From Minicystis rosea (GTDB taxonomy: Bacteria; Myxococcota_A; Polyangia; Polyangiales; Polyangiaceae), in assembly GCA_001931535.1 (NCBI GenBank), contig CP016211.1:11640377-11704376 (forward strand): a DNA stretch of 64,000 nt. The letters are read 5' to 3'. The notes below the pieces were generated by a model. It was not told the origin of the DNA, did not search any database, and saw only the letters and a list, made by a program, of their open reading frames with translations. The first letter of the stretch is position 1. The number at the start of each line of letters is the position of its first letter. This document shows, piece after piece, positions 18,775-26,899 of the stretch. The translations under genes were made by a program, and so were the position numbers.

Positions 18775-19184
18775 ATCTAGCCCCTTCGGGAGACGCGACC
18801 GAGAGGCGTAAGCCGGCGAGCATCGCGCGCTCCCCGCGCGCAGGTGCCTTGGCTTCTCCCTCTCGTCGAACGCCGGTGATTCGGTGCTCGTCGATTCCGT
18901 AGCTCGGTCCTCCGGGGCGGCGCGATCCGCCTCCGGAGGGCAGAGGCCACCTGTCCCCGACTCCCATGCTCGAGCAGCGTCGGAGGAGGCCGCGACGACC
19001 CTTTGGGGGGCGCGGAACGTCGGTTTTCGGGAGACGGGGCAGGGGCCTTTGCGCGCGGGCGAGCGCCGTGCGGCGGCTCGCCTCGCGATCCTGCGATGTC
19101 GCGGCGCCCGCGCGACACATCGCATCGCGTGAGCTCGGAGGGCTGGTTGACGTGCTCTGCCGCGCAACGCATGCAGAAGCAGTC
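18775..19184. other. Intergenic region before the RsbRD-like histidine kinase gene
   Basis: 410 bases with no supported gene. One inverted repeat is visible, CCTCCGG (18909-18915) with CCGGAGG (18933-18939). The kinase frame is open leftward to 18966, but the sequence there does not look like protein. Confidence 0.4.
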
Positions 19185-20336
19185 ATGAAGAGCGCCGAAC
19201 CCGTGCCAACCGGATTCTCGCTTGCAGCGTTCCTCCGCAAGCACAGGAGGGAGCTGATCCAGACTTGGGAGCAGCGGGTGCTCGAAGATCCGAGCGTGCC
19301 CGAGGCCGGCCGGCTGAGCGAGCCGGAGCTCTACGATCACATTCCCATCTTCATCGACGAGCTGGTCAGCGTGCTCGAGGCGGTCGGCGCCGGCGAGAGC
19401 ACCGGCCGGAGCCTCGGCGGGAGCGTCGCGGCGAGGGAGCACGCGCGGCAGCGGCGCGAGAGTGGCTATTCGCTCCTCGCCGCGCTGCGCGAGCTCTCGC
19501 ATTTCCGCAGCGCGCTCATCGAGGTCGCCACCGCGTCCGACGTTCCGCTCGACGGCGAGGCGGCCGCGCTGGTTCATGCGGCGATCGATCAAAGCATGAT
19601 CACCGGCGCCGACGAGATGGAGCAGGCCATCCTCGCGGAGCACCGTGAGGATACGATCCTTCGCGAGCGCTTCATCGGCGTCTTGGGGCACGATTTGCGG
19701 ACGCCGCTCACCACCATCATGGTCGCGGTGGCCACGATGCGGAAAGGCGATGGGCTGCTCCCCGAGGACAAAACACGGCTCCTCGATCGCGTCACCGCCA
19801 GCACCGAGCGAATGGCCCGTCTCATCGGTGATTTGCTGGACGTGACCCGCCTTCGCCTCGCCGGCCGAATCCCCATCACGCCGCAGCCGATCGATCTCGT
19901 CACCTTGGTGCGGAGCGTCGTCGAGGAGCAGCAGAGCGCGCGCGCCGATCGCGTCGTCACGTTGGAAGCGGACGAGAGCGTGCGGGGCACGTGGGATCCG
20001 GATCGGATGGTCCAAGTGCTCGCCAATCTGCTCAGCAATGCCCTCGATTACAGCCTCCCCGATACGCCCGTGCGGGTCACGCTCCATCGAAGCGGAGCGG
20101 AGGCTCGCCTCTCGGTGCACAACCAAGGCCCTCCGATCCCCGCCCACGCGCGCGAGCACCTCTTCGATCCGTACTATCAAGGGCCCCAGAGCGGGCGCTC
20201 GAGCAAGCGATCGAGCTTCGGTCTCGGGCTCTTCATCACCGAGCAGATCGTCACCGCCCACGGCGGCTCGATCGGTGTGACGAGCTCCGCGGAGGATGGG
20301 ACCACGTTTCATGTTCGCTTGCCGGGCGCGACGTGA
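19185..20336 (+). CDS. Orphan histidine kinase with RsbRD-like N-terminal domain
   Basis: A 383-residue soluble sensor kinase. Residues 10-150 (FLRKHRRELIQTWEQRVLED onward, then ARQRRESGYSLLAALRELSH) resemble the all-helical RsbRD/RsbT co-antagonist N-terminal domain that senses signals in stressosome-like proteins. The HisKA motif is FIGVLGHDLRTPLTTIM with phospho-acceptor His169. The HATPase part shows the N-box VLANLLSNALDYSL, a degenerate G1 box (VHNQGPPIP) and G2 SFGLGLFITEQIVTAHGG. There is no membrane segment and no response-regulator gene nearby, as is common for myxobacterial orphan kinases. The ATG at 19185 gives a natural N-terminus. The signal is unknown. Confidence 0.9.
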   Translation: MKSAEPVPTGFSLAAFLRKHRRELIQTWEQRVLEDPSVPEAGRLSEPELYDHIPIFIDELVSVLEAVGAGESTGRSLGGSVAAREHARQRRESGYSLLAALRELSHFRSALIEVATASDVPLDGEAAALVHAAIDQSMITGADEMEQAILAEHREDTILRERFIGVLGHDLRTPLTTIMVAVATMRKGDGLLPEDKTRLLDRVTASTERMARLIGDLLDVTRLRLAGRIPITPQPIDLVTLVRSVVEEQQSARADRVVTLEADESVRGTWDPDRMVQVLANLLSNALDYSLPDTPVRVTLHRSGAEARLSVHNQGPPIPAHAREHLFDPYYQGPQSGRSSKRSSFGLGLFITEQIVTAHGGSIGVTSSAEDGTTFHVRLPGAT

Positions 20337-20369
20337 CGGCGGGGCGCGCGGGCGCGGCGCCGCACGTAA

Positions 20370-20527
20370 GAGCCCATCCCGGTAGAGCTCCCGTCGCCCA
20401 GCGGCCGATCTCGGGCGCATCGCGTCGTTGCTCCTCGTCGCCCTACTTCGAGTAGGGCTCCTCGTCGCGCCTAGCGCTGCACCCGATCTCGCCCACCAGG
20501 CTCGGTCCGCTCTACCGGGATAGGCTC
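20370..20527. repeat. 158-bp element with 19-bp terminal inverted repeats and an internal hairpin
   Basis: GAGCCCATCCCGGTAGAGC (20370-20388) pairs with GCTCTACCGGGATAGGCTC (20509-20527) at 18 of 19 positions. Near the centre is a perfect hairpin GCCCTACT-TCG-AGTAGGGC (20440-20458). There is no coding sequence inside. It could be a MITE-like element or a long structured terminator for the kinase gene ending at 20336; no target-site duplication is obvious. Confidence 0.65.
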
Positions 20528-20607
20528 CAAAGTGCACTACGGTGCGGTCCCGAGCCGGATTACGACGCACGACGGTCCTGGACGGGCGCGGCGCGCATCG
20601 GTAGGAC

Positions 20608-21837
20608 ATGAGCAACATGGTTGCCTCCGCCTATGCCCTCGCGCCGCTCGGCAGGGTGTCGTTCGCGATCGCGCTCGGGATCGGGGCCATGGGCTGTGCC
20701 CCACGCACCGGCCCGTTTCAGGCCGTGCAGCCCTTGACGGCCGCGCCGGCCGCGCCCCCCGGGCCGAATGCGCCGCTCATCCGGCGCACCGTCCCGCTGC
20801 GCTTCGTGGAGCTCACCCACTGCGGCGGCCCGCGCGAGCGCGGGCGGAGCTGCAACCATCTTCCGCCCAATGACTATCTCCTCGACGCGGTGAGCGCGGC
20901 CAACGAGACGTTCGCGCAGGCGGGCATCACGTTTCAGGTCGGATCCATGGAGCGGGTCGAGTCCTCCGATTGGTGGCACCACGGCGTGGCCAAGGCGAAG
21001 CGGCCTTGGCGAGCCATTCGCGAGCAGGCGCTGCGCGTGTTTCCCTGGGCTCCGCCGACGGCGTGGCACGATGCGGACGAGACGAAGCAAGCCGACCAGT
21101 GGCTCGAAGTCCTCTCCGCCGTGTACACGCGCCCTCAGGAGATCTCGATCTTCGTGCAGAGCGGCAACACCCACGCCGGCACGCATTTCCCCAACGGCGG
21201 TCGCGGCATCTGGACCAGCGACGGCACCTTCGGCCAAGGCCCGGAGAGTGGGTTTCGCTACCTCTTCGCCCACGAGCTCGGGCACTATTTCGGCCTGCGC
21301 CACACGTTCGCGCACAACGGGACGAACCCGATCAACGGCAAGCCGTGGATGCTCGCCGATCGGTGGGACCTCGTGTATCACCCGGGATCGAGCCCGCAGG
21401 ATCCGCATCGCTACTTCAACAGCCGAGAAGAGGCGGCGCGCTACTCCGATCGCGAGCTTCGTTTGATCGAGACGTACAGCAAAGAGGATGGGTCGAATTG
21501 CGCGGAGCTCCAGGGCGGCGCCATCGAGTGCGTGCTCCCCGGCAATGATGGTTACAGCGAGACCCTCCGGTCGGGGCACCCCGGCCTCAAAGGCCTCAGC
21601 ATCCCGCTCGATCCGCGCGAGGGCGGCCGCTACCGCTGGGCGCGCAACGCGGTCGCTTATGGCAGCATGAACATCCCAAGAAGGCTCTCGACGTCGCAGA
21701 TTCAGATGGTGCAGACCTTCCTGCGATATCCCATCATGGTCGGGGACGAGGCCTTGAGTCGGTGGGGGCGCTTGCCGGACGGCATCGACGCCATCCCCAG
21801 CTATCGCCACATGCTGGGTTTGCAGAATACGTATTGA
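20608..21837 (+). CDS. Metzincin-type zinc metalloprotease lipoprotein
   Basis: A 409-residue predicted lipoprotein. The signal sequence ends GIGAMGC (lipobox Cys31). The zinc motif HELGHYFGLRH (His222, Glu223, His226, Gly229, His232) is the extended HExxHxxGxxH of metzincins, and AYGSMN (Met354) is a good Met-turn. This places it with pappalysin (M43)-like or related secreted proteases. The region before the motif (QEISIFVQSGN, RGIWTSDGTFGQGPES) fits the edge-strand area. The enzyme should cleave proteins outside the cell or in the periplasm; the substrate is unknown. Start: ATG 20608 after GGTAGGAC. It follows the 158-bp inverted-repeat element and stands as a single gene, convergent with the small-protein pair to its right. 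Confidence 0.87.
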   Translation: MSNMVASAYALAPLGRVSFAIALGIGAMGCAPRTGPFQAVQPLTAAPAAPPGPNAPLIRRTVPLRFVELTHCGGPRERGRSCNHLPPNDYLLDAVSAANETFAQAGITFQVGSMERVESSDWWHHGVAKAKRPWRAIREQALRVFPWAPPTAWHDADETKQADQWLEVLSAVYTRPQEISIFVQSGNTHAGTHFPNGGRGIWTSDGTFGQGPESGFRYLFAHELGHYFGLRHTFAHNGTNPINGKPWMLADRWDLVYHPGSSPQDPHRYFNSREEAARYSDRELRLIETYSKEDGSNCAELQGGAIECVLPGNDGYSETLRSGHPGLKGLSIPLDPREGGRYRWARNAVAYGSMNIPRRLSTSQIQMVQTFLRYPIMVGDEALSRWGRLPDGIDAIPSYRHMLGLQNTY

Positions 21838-21849
21838 CGAGCGTCGATG

Positions 21850-22221
21850 TTAGCGGCCGATGCGCCCGTGCTCGTCGATGACGGCGACGACGCGGCCGTC
21901 CAGGTCTTGGAGCTCGCAGCGGAGCCCATTGCGGCGGCACGTGGCGGCGGCTTCGACGACGGAGATGGGGACGGCCGTGTGGGTGAGGGCGAGCGAGGTG
22001 GGATCGCGGCCCAAGAAGCGAGGGAGGTAATGCGTGCTGCCCAAGGAGAGGTGCGCGCAGGGGGGGCGGAGGGAGCGGCGCGCGCTTCCGGAGCTCATGG
22101 TCCAAGCGCCGAAGGCGGGATGGAGCGCTCTTCGTACGAAGCGGAGGCCGCGACCGAAGACGAGGGCGAAGGCGACTCCGATGGTCGCGAGAGCCCCGAC
22201 GAGCGCGAGTGTGAGTTGCAT
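21850..22221 (-). CDS. Small protein with N-terminal membrane helix
   Basis: A 123-residue protein. The first 25 residues (MQLTLALVGALATIGVAFAL, then VFGRGLRF) form one membrane helix with Arg residues on its far side. The rest is soluble and ends in a short strand pair (LRCELQDLDGRVVAVIDEHG) reminiscent of a small beta-hairpin. I do not recognise a family. It starts 13 bases after the stop of the Cys-rich small-precursor gene at 22235, so the two form one transcript. That spacing suggests a helper, processing or immunity role, which is an inference from position only. Confidence 0.6.
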   Translation of the reverse strand: MQLTLALVGALATIGVAFALVFGRGLRFVRRALHPAFGAWTMSSGSARRSLRPPCAHLSLGSTHYLPRFLGRDPTSLALTHTAVPISVVEAAATCRRNGLRCELQDLDGRVVAVIDEHGRIGR

Positions 22222-22234
22222 GGTGGTTTGGTCC

Positions 22235-22579
22235 TCAGCCGCAGAGACCGGCGCAGGCGGCCATCCCAAAGGTCGCGCCGACGCATGCGATCGGGAGCGC
22301 GGCGGAGCACGGGATGGTGACGCCGCCGACGGTGATGACTTCGAGCACGGCGCACGCGCCGGCCACGCCCCAACAACCTGCCGTGACCAGGCCGGCACAC
22401 GCCGCCTCGCCGGTGTTGAATCCGAGGAGATGCGCTTTAGCGCCGCCGATGAGCTCGTCTGCCGGCGCGTGATCGGTCCGCCCCTCATCGAAGCTCGTGA
22501 GCCGATCTCTCGCCACCGGCGCGTCCGCGGCGGAACAGGCAGCGATGGTGAGGACGAGGGTGGCGGCGACGGCACGCAT
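22235..22579 (-). CDS. Small exported Cys-rich protein, bacteriocin-like (halocin C8-like pattern)
   Basis: 114 residues. The ATG at 22579 lies six bases after an AAGGGAG ribosome-binding site and is preferred over the ATG two codons upstream. MRAVAATLVLTIAAC is a lipoprotein-type signal (Cys15). A charged propeptide-like stretch of about 40 residues follows. The last 54 residues are hydrophobic and Gly/Ala-rich, with seven Cys at 61, 69, 76, 91, 99, 109 and 113 (for example ACAGLVTAGCWGVAGAC and MAACAGLCG). This charged leader plus compact Cys-rich hydrophobic C-terminus recalls halocin C8-type peptides in layout and in the ending AC-x-x-(A)GLC. Similarity by eye is suggestive, not proven; a plain Cys-rich lipoprotein is the alternative. 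Confidence 0.6.
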   Translation of the reverse strand: MRAVAATLVLTIAACSAADAPVARDRLTSFDEGRTDHAPADELIGGAKAHLLGFNTGEAACAGLVTAGCWGVAGACAVLEVITVGGVTIPCSAALPIACVGATFGMAACAGLCG

Positions 22580-22585
22580 GCACAT

Positions 22586-22911
22586 CTCCCTTGGCGCGCG
22601 CCGGCGCGATCGGGCTTCGGCGCGGACCTGCGATGAGCGGCGCGCGGGCCGTCATCCCCCTCATCCGATGTTCAACGATGTGAGCCGTCGCACCACGATG
22701 GCAGGGTTCAGCCATCATGCGTTCAGACGCGGGCGGGACGCTCGAAAAAGGCCCGATGCGCCCGCCGCACCCACAGGGCGGGCGGACCGGGAGAGGCCTC
22801 TTGTTCGCGACAGGCGATCTTCGTCGTCATGGTCTCTCCGTTTTCCCCGCGCTCGCGCCGAATGCGGACGAGCGCGCCGAGGCCCATGACGAGGAAAGAG
22901 GAGAGGGCGTT
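22586..22911. other. Intergenic region upstream of the Cys-rich precursor gene
   Basis: 326 bases between two minus-strand genes. It must hold the promoter for the small-protein pair. I see no gene, strong hairpin or repeat in it. Confidence 0.4.
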
Positions 22912-25227
22912 TCAGCGGCCGGGATCGAAGCCGACGTCTTTCAAGATCACGACGCCCGCGGGCGAACGATCGAAGACGAAGCGGATCTCGGCGAGGTGCG
23001 CGACGTCGAGCTCGGGCTCGGCCTGCGTGAAGCGCGCGATGGGGATCGTGAAGGTGCCGAGCACCGGCTCCGGCTCGCGGGCGCGGGTGAAGATGCCTTT
23101 CCAGATGCGGCCGTCGAGCTGGGTTTGGAGCAATCCCACGCTGCCGAGGGCGACGCGCGCCGTGCGGCCATGAGCGTCCGCGAGCTCGATGTCCAAATCG
23201 ATGGGCGGGCGAGGGGCCTTGTTCCATGACGGATGCGTAGGCCCGGTGAAGCCGGGCTTGCGCAGGCCGCGCGGGTTCGGCGGGAGGTTCGCGTCGGCGA
23301 GGGCGAGCACCAAGGCGCCTTCGGGATCGACGCCCGCAAAGCCGGGCGGCAGCTTCATGGTGTAGCGCGGCACGCCCGCGCGCGCGTCCACGTCCCAACC
23401 GAGCATGACGCCGCGCGCATCGATGCGGCCCGCGAGCGCGGCCGGACCGATGGGGACCTCGCGCCAGACGGTCAGGCTCTCGCCCTCGATCCTGCCGCCC
23501 GGGAGCGCGAGGGTGGTGACGTCGAGATCCTCGTCGAAGCGGGCCATCATGCGGGCCTCCGCGCCGACGTACCGATGAATGTAAATGGTTTGGGGCAGCC
23601 AGCGCGCGCCGGCGCGATGATCGCGAAACAAGGCTCGATACTCGCGCCGATCGCGCAACGTCGCTTCCAAGAACGCGGTGATGTACGTGCGGGCGATGCG
23701 CTCTTGGTCGGCCGCGGGCATGATGGGCTTCTTGTTCACGTAAGCCGTGAGCGGGAAATAGGCACCGTCGCCGCGGGCCCAGACGCGGTTGTATTGGCCA
23801 TGATTGGCCCGGTGCACGTAGACGGCCGCCTTGAAACCGCCGTCCGGCCTGGTGTAGCGGATGCGCTCGAGCTGCTGGAGGCCCTCGAAATGCTCCACGT
23901 CGGCGTCGCTCGATCCGGCGAGGGCCAAGTAGCTCACGTCCTCCAGCGGGAGGGCCAGGCCGGCCGGCTGGTATTGCCGATCGGTGGTGCAAATGGCCAC
24001 CAGCGCGCGGATGCCGAAATGGAAGTCGAAGGGGATGTTGGCGTCGTCGGGAGAGCGGCTCAAACGATTGAAGGCCGCAGCAATGGTGATGGCCTCCCCG
24101 CCGCGCGAGTGGCCCATGAGCGCGACGTGATCGAGATCGAGCAGGCCGGAGAGCGGGTTTCCTGGGGCCTCGGAGAAGCCGCGGAGCGCGCGGAGGTGCT
24201 GGAGCAGGAGAAAGCCGCGCGCCGCGTTCTCGCGCACCACCTGGCCGCCGACGATGCCGGAGTTGAGGAAGTTTTGATCGACGGAGACGAAGACGTAACC
24301 ATGGCTGGCGAGGTGCTCGCCGAGGTAGTCGTAGCCGGGCTCGGAGGCTTCTTCCATGGGGTGGGCGCCGTGCGCGATGACGACCACCGGGTGCGGGCCG
24401 GGCGCGTCGGGATAATGGACACGTGCATTGAGCGGGAGCTGTCCGGGGCCGAAGCCCCAATATCGGGTGCGCGCCCAGCCCTCGAATCCGCCCTGCCAAC
24501 CTTCGAAGAAAGGGCGGCCGTCGACAGGGCGCGTGCGGAGCGCGGCGCCCTTTCCGTATTCGGGTCTGCGGCGATCGGTGCCGCTTCCGTAGGTCAGGAA
24601 GCGAACGCCGTAGGGGCCGCGGGCCGAGGGATCGGGCAGATCGAGCTCGGCAATCGTGACACGGCTCATGGCGGCGGCGTCGATGACGGGGCGGTCGTCA
24701 CGGCCGTCGCTGCGGAGAAAGGTGATGAAGCCGGCGAGCATGACGAGGCCGGTGACGGCGGCGAGGATCGAGATGGCTTTGCGGACACGGGTGGTGTCCG
24801 GGACACGCGGGCGCAGCAACGTGAGGAGCCCGCCGCCGGCGAGCGCGGTGGCGACCGTCATGACGAGGACGGAGACCACGCGCTCCGAGAGCGTGCCCGT
24901 GAAGACTTTGAAATAGAGGAGGCCGAGACTCCATGTGAGCACGCGCCGAAAACCGGGGGGGAGGGCGCCGAGCACGCGCACGACGAGGAGGAGCACGGCG
25001 CTCGCCAGCGCGGCGGTGATGACGCCGAGAGGGACCATGTAGAGCGCCGCATAAACGGTGCTGAAGCGATCGAAGGCCATGGTCGAGAGCTTCACGACGA
25101 AGCTCGCGCAGGCGCCGAGGCCGAGGCCCAAGGCCGCGCCGCGCCACGCTTCGGGACCCGGGGACCGTGCGCGGAGAAGGTGTCCGGGCTTCGTGACGCG
25201 CGCGTAGAGGTCAGTCGTCAGCGACAT
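22912..25227 (-). CDS. Membrane-anchored alpha/beta hydrolase
   Basis: A 771-residue protein. Residues 1-175 contain four or five membrane helices (for example VPLGVITAALASAVLLLVV and AISILAAVTGLVMLAGF). From about residue 270 an alpha/beta hydrolase domain follows: VVVIAHGAHPMEE (oxyanion region), nucleophile elbow DHVALMGHSRGGEA, and the probable catalytic His in VHRANHGQYNRVWA. A C-terminal beta-rich region of about 250 residues follows, with no recognised domain. The GHSRGG elbow and the long insert resemble chlorophyllase/dienelactone-type or platelet-activating-factor acetylhydrolase-like families. It should work on the outer face of the cytoplasmic membrane; the substrate is unknown. 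The start at 25227 is kept because the first helix follows directly. Confidence 0.8.
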   Translation of the reverse strand: MSLTTDLYARVTKPGHLLRARSPGPEAWRGAALGLGLGACASFVVKLSTMAFDRFSTVYAALYMVPLGVITAALASAVLLLVVRVLGALPPGFRRVLTWSLGLLYFKVFTGTLSERVVSVLVMTVATALAGGGLLTLLRPRVPDTTRVRKAISILAAVTGLVMLAGFITFLRSDGRDDRPVIDAAAMSRVTIAELDLPDPSARGPYGVRFLTYGSGTDRRRPEYGKGAALRTRPVDGRPFFEGWQGGFEGWARTRYWGFGPGQLPLNARVHYPDAPGPHPVVVIAHGAHPMEEASEPGYDYLGEHLASHGYVFVSVDQNFLNSGIVGGQVVRENAARGFLLLQHLRALRGFSEAPGNPLSGLLDLDHVALMGHSRGGEAITIAAAFNRLSRSPDDANIPFDFHFGIRALVAICTTDRQYQPAGLALPLEDVSYLALAGSSDADVEHFEGLQQLERIRYTRPDGGFKAAVYVHRANHGQYNRVWARGDGAYFPLTAYVNKKPIMPAADQERIARTYITAFLEATLRDRREYRALFRDHRAGARWLPQTIYIHRYVGAEARMMARFDEDLDVTTLALPGGRIEGESLTVWREVPIGPAALAGRIDARGVMLGWDVDARAGVPRYTMKLPPGFAGVDPEGALVLALADANLPPNPRGLRKPGFTGPTHPSWNKAPRPPIDLDIELADAHGRTARVALGSVGLLQTQLDGRIWKGIFTRAREPEPVLGTFTIPIARFTQAEPELDVAHLAEIRFVFDRSPAGVVILKDVGFDPGR

Positions 25228-25495
25228 CAGCGCCTCTCTGGAGGAAGTCGATTCCGGGTGACGCGAGGAAGAAATCGGACGCCGGGCATTGCTCGCCCCG
25301 TACGCCGGGGGAAACCTTCATGGAACGGTTTCAACGCCTCTCCCATCCGGTGCTCCTCGTATTGCCGGGTACGGAGAGGGACGTCGGTGCGCGAAGGGCG
25401 GCGAGGCGTTCACGTCCGCGCGACGTAAGCAGAAGGCTGGATCGAAGGTCGGGGACTGCCGAAGATCGAGGCCGAGCCCCAGGATGCGAGGCGTG

Positions 25496-26887
25496 ATGGA
25501 GCCGACCGGACGCAAGGGGACGACAACCAACCACGGCGAGCTGGCCCGGTTGTTTCCGCTGCTCATGGGCTCGCTCATAGCGATGTTGGTGGGGCTCGTC
25601 GGGCTGGTGTTGTTGCTCGCGCGCGGCTCGGGCACGCTGACGCAGGTGCACGAGGTCATCGTCGGCGACACGGCGCCCAGCGTCGTCGAGCTCGAGGCCG
25701 CCAGCGTGCGACTCAGCCGGCTGGAAGGGCTCCTCCGCGATCGCATGCGCGCGTCGCCCGATGCGCTCGGCGTGATCGACGTGGAAATCGACGCGACCCG
25801 CAGGGATTTGCGCGATTACATCCGTCGCTACGTTCTCCGTCCGGACGATCCCAGCGAAGCCGAGGTGCGCCTGCAGCTCGCCGAAACGCTGGATCGTTTC
25901 GAGGTCGTGGCCGATCGCATCCGCAACACCACGGAGTCGACGGTCGAGCGGAACGAGGAGCTGTCTCACACGCTCGATCATCAGGTGAGCCAGCTCAACA
26001 GCGTGCTCTTCGCGGCCGCGAGCTTGAACGCAGACATGTTGATGCGGGCGAGCGGACAGCTCTTGACGATGCGGAACGGGCTCTTGCCGGGCGTGCTGGC
26101 GCTCGAGACCCTGTGTGTGCTCGCGACGTCACTGTCGTTGCTCGCGGCCTATCGCGTGGTGCGCACCGCGGCCGCGAGCGGCGCGGAGAGCCGGCGGCAG
26201 CTCGAGCTGCGCATGGTGGAGCTGGAGGCGTTCGCGGGGCGCGTGGCCCACGATCTCTTGAGCCCGCTGATGAGCGTGAGCCTCGCGCTCGGCGCCGCCG
26301 AGCCTTACCTGGCCACGTCGGAGCACGGGCGCATCCACTCCATGGTGGCGCGCGCCGCGGCGAGCCTCTCCCGCGTGCGCCAGACGGTGAGCGATCTGCT
26401 CGATTTCGCGCGCGCCGGAGCGTCGCCGCCGCAGAACGCGCGGGCCGACGCGCCCGCGGTGCTGCGCGAGGTGGCCGACGATTTCGAGCCCATCGCGGAG
26501 TCGGCGCGCGTGGAGCTCAGGGTGGAGGTCGGCTCTTCGCGCGCCGTGCGCTGCAGCGCCGGCGTGTTGCGGAGCGTGCTCGCGAACCTGGTGCAGAACG
26601 CCATCAAATACATCGACGGCGGAGAGGAGCGCCGCGTGACGGTGCGCAGCGCCGAGCTGGGATCCGACGTGCGCTTCGAAGTGGAGGACACGGGACCGGG
26701 GATCCGGGCGGACGATCAAGTGACGATCTTCGAGCCCTACGTGCGCCGGAGCGATCACGGCGCGGGCCTCGGCCTCGGTCTCGCGACGGTCAGAAGGCTG
26801 GTGGAGGCCCACGGCGGGCAGGTCGGTGTCTGCTCGGAGCCCGGCCGCGGCTCGCGCTTTTGGGCCGTGCTGCCCGGCGTCTCGTGA
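25496..26887 (+). CDS. Transmembrane sensor histidine kinase (orphan)
   Basis: A 463-residue kinase. Two membrane helices (about 18-41 and 199-222) flank a helical extracytoplasmic sensor of roughly 155 residues, which resembles four-helix-bundle chemoreceptor-type sensors. HisKA motif AFAGRVAHDLLSPLMSV carries His252. HATPase boxes: LANLVQNAIKY, EDTGPGIRADD and GLGLGLATVRRLVEAHGG. The ATG at 25496 is chosen because GAGG lies five bases upstream; the frame extends left to 25289 without protein-like sequence. There is no receiver domain and no adjacent response regulator. Divergent from the membrane hydrolase gene across 268 bases. The ligand is unknown. Confidence 0.92.
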   Translation: MEPTGRKGTTTNHGELARLFPLLMGSLIAMLVGLVGLVLLLARGSGTLTQVHEVIVGDTAPSVVELEAASVRLSRLEGLLRDRMRASPDALGVIDVEIDATRRDLRDYIRRYVLRPDDPSEAEVRLQLAETLDRFEVVADRIRNTTESTVERNEELSHTLDHQVSQLNSVLFAAASLNADMLMRASGQLLTMRNGLLPGVLALETLCVLATSLSLLAAYRVVRTAAASGAESRRQLELRMVELEAFAGRVAHDLLSPLMSVSLALGAAEPYLATSEHGRIHSMVARAAASLSRVRQTVSDLLDFARAGASPPQNARADAPAVLREVADDFEPIAESARVELRVEVGSSRAVRCSAGVLRSVLANLVQNAIKYIDGGEERRVTVRSAELGSDVRFEVEDTGPGIRADDQVTIFEPYVRRSDHGAGLGLGLATVRRLVEAHGGQVGVCSEPGRGSRFWAVLPGVS

Positions 26888-26899
26888 GCCGCGCTGCCT

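Noticed and set aside
23233..25428. 731-codon plus-strand frame opposite the membrane hydrolase gene
   Set aside because: Shadow frame with Arg/Glu/Gly bias; the minus strand has a GHSRGG hydrolase.
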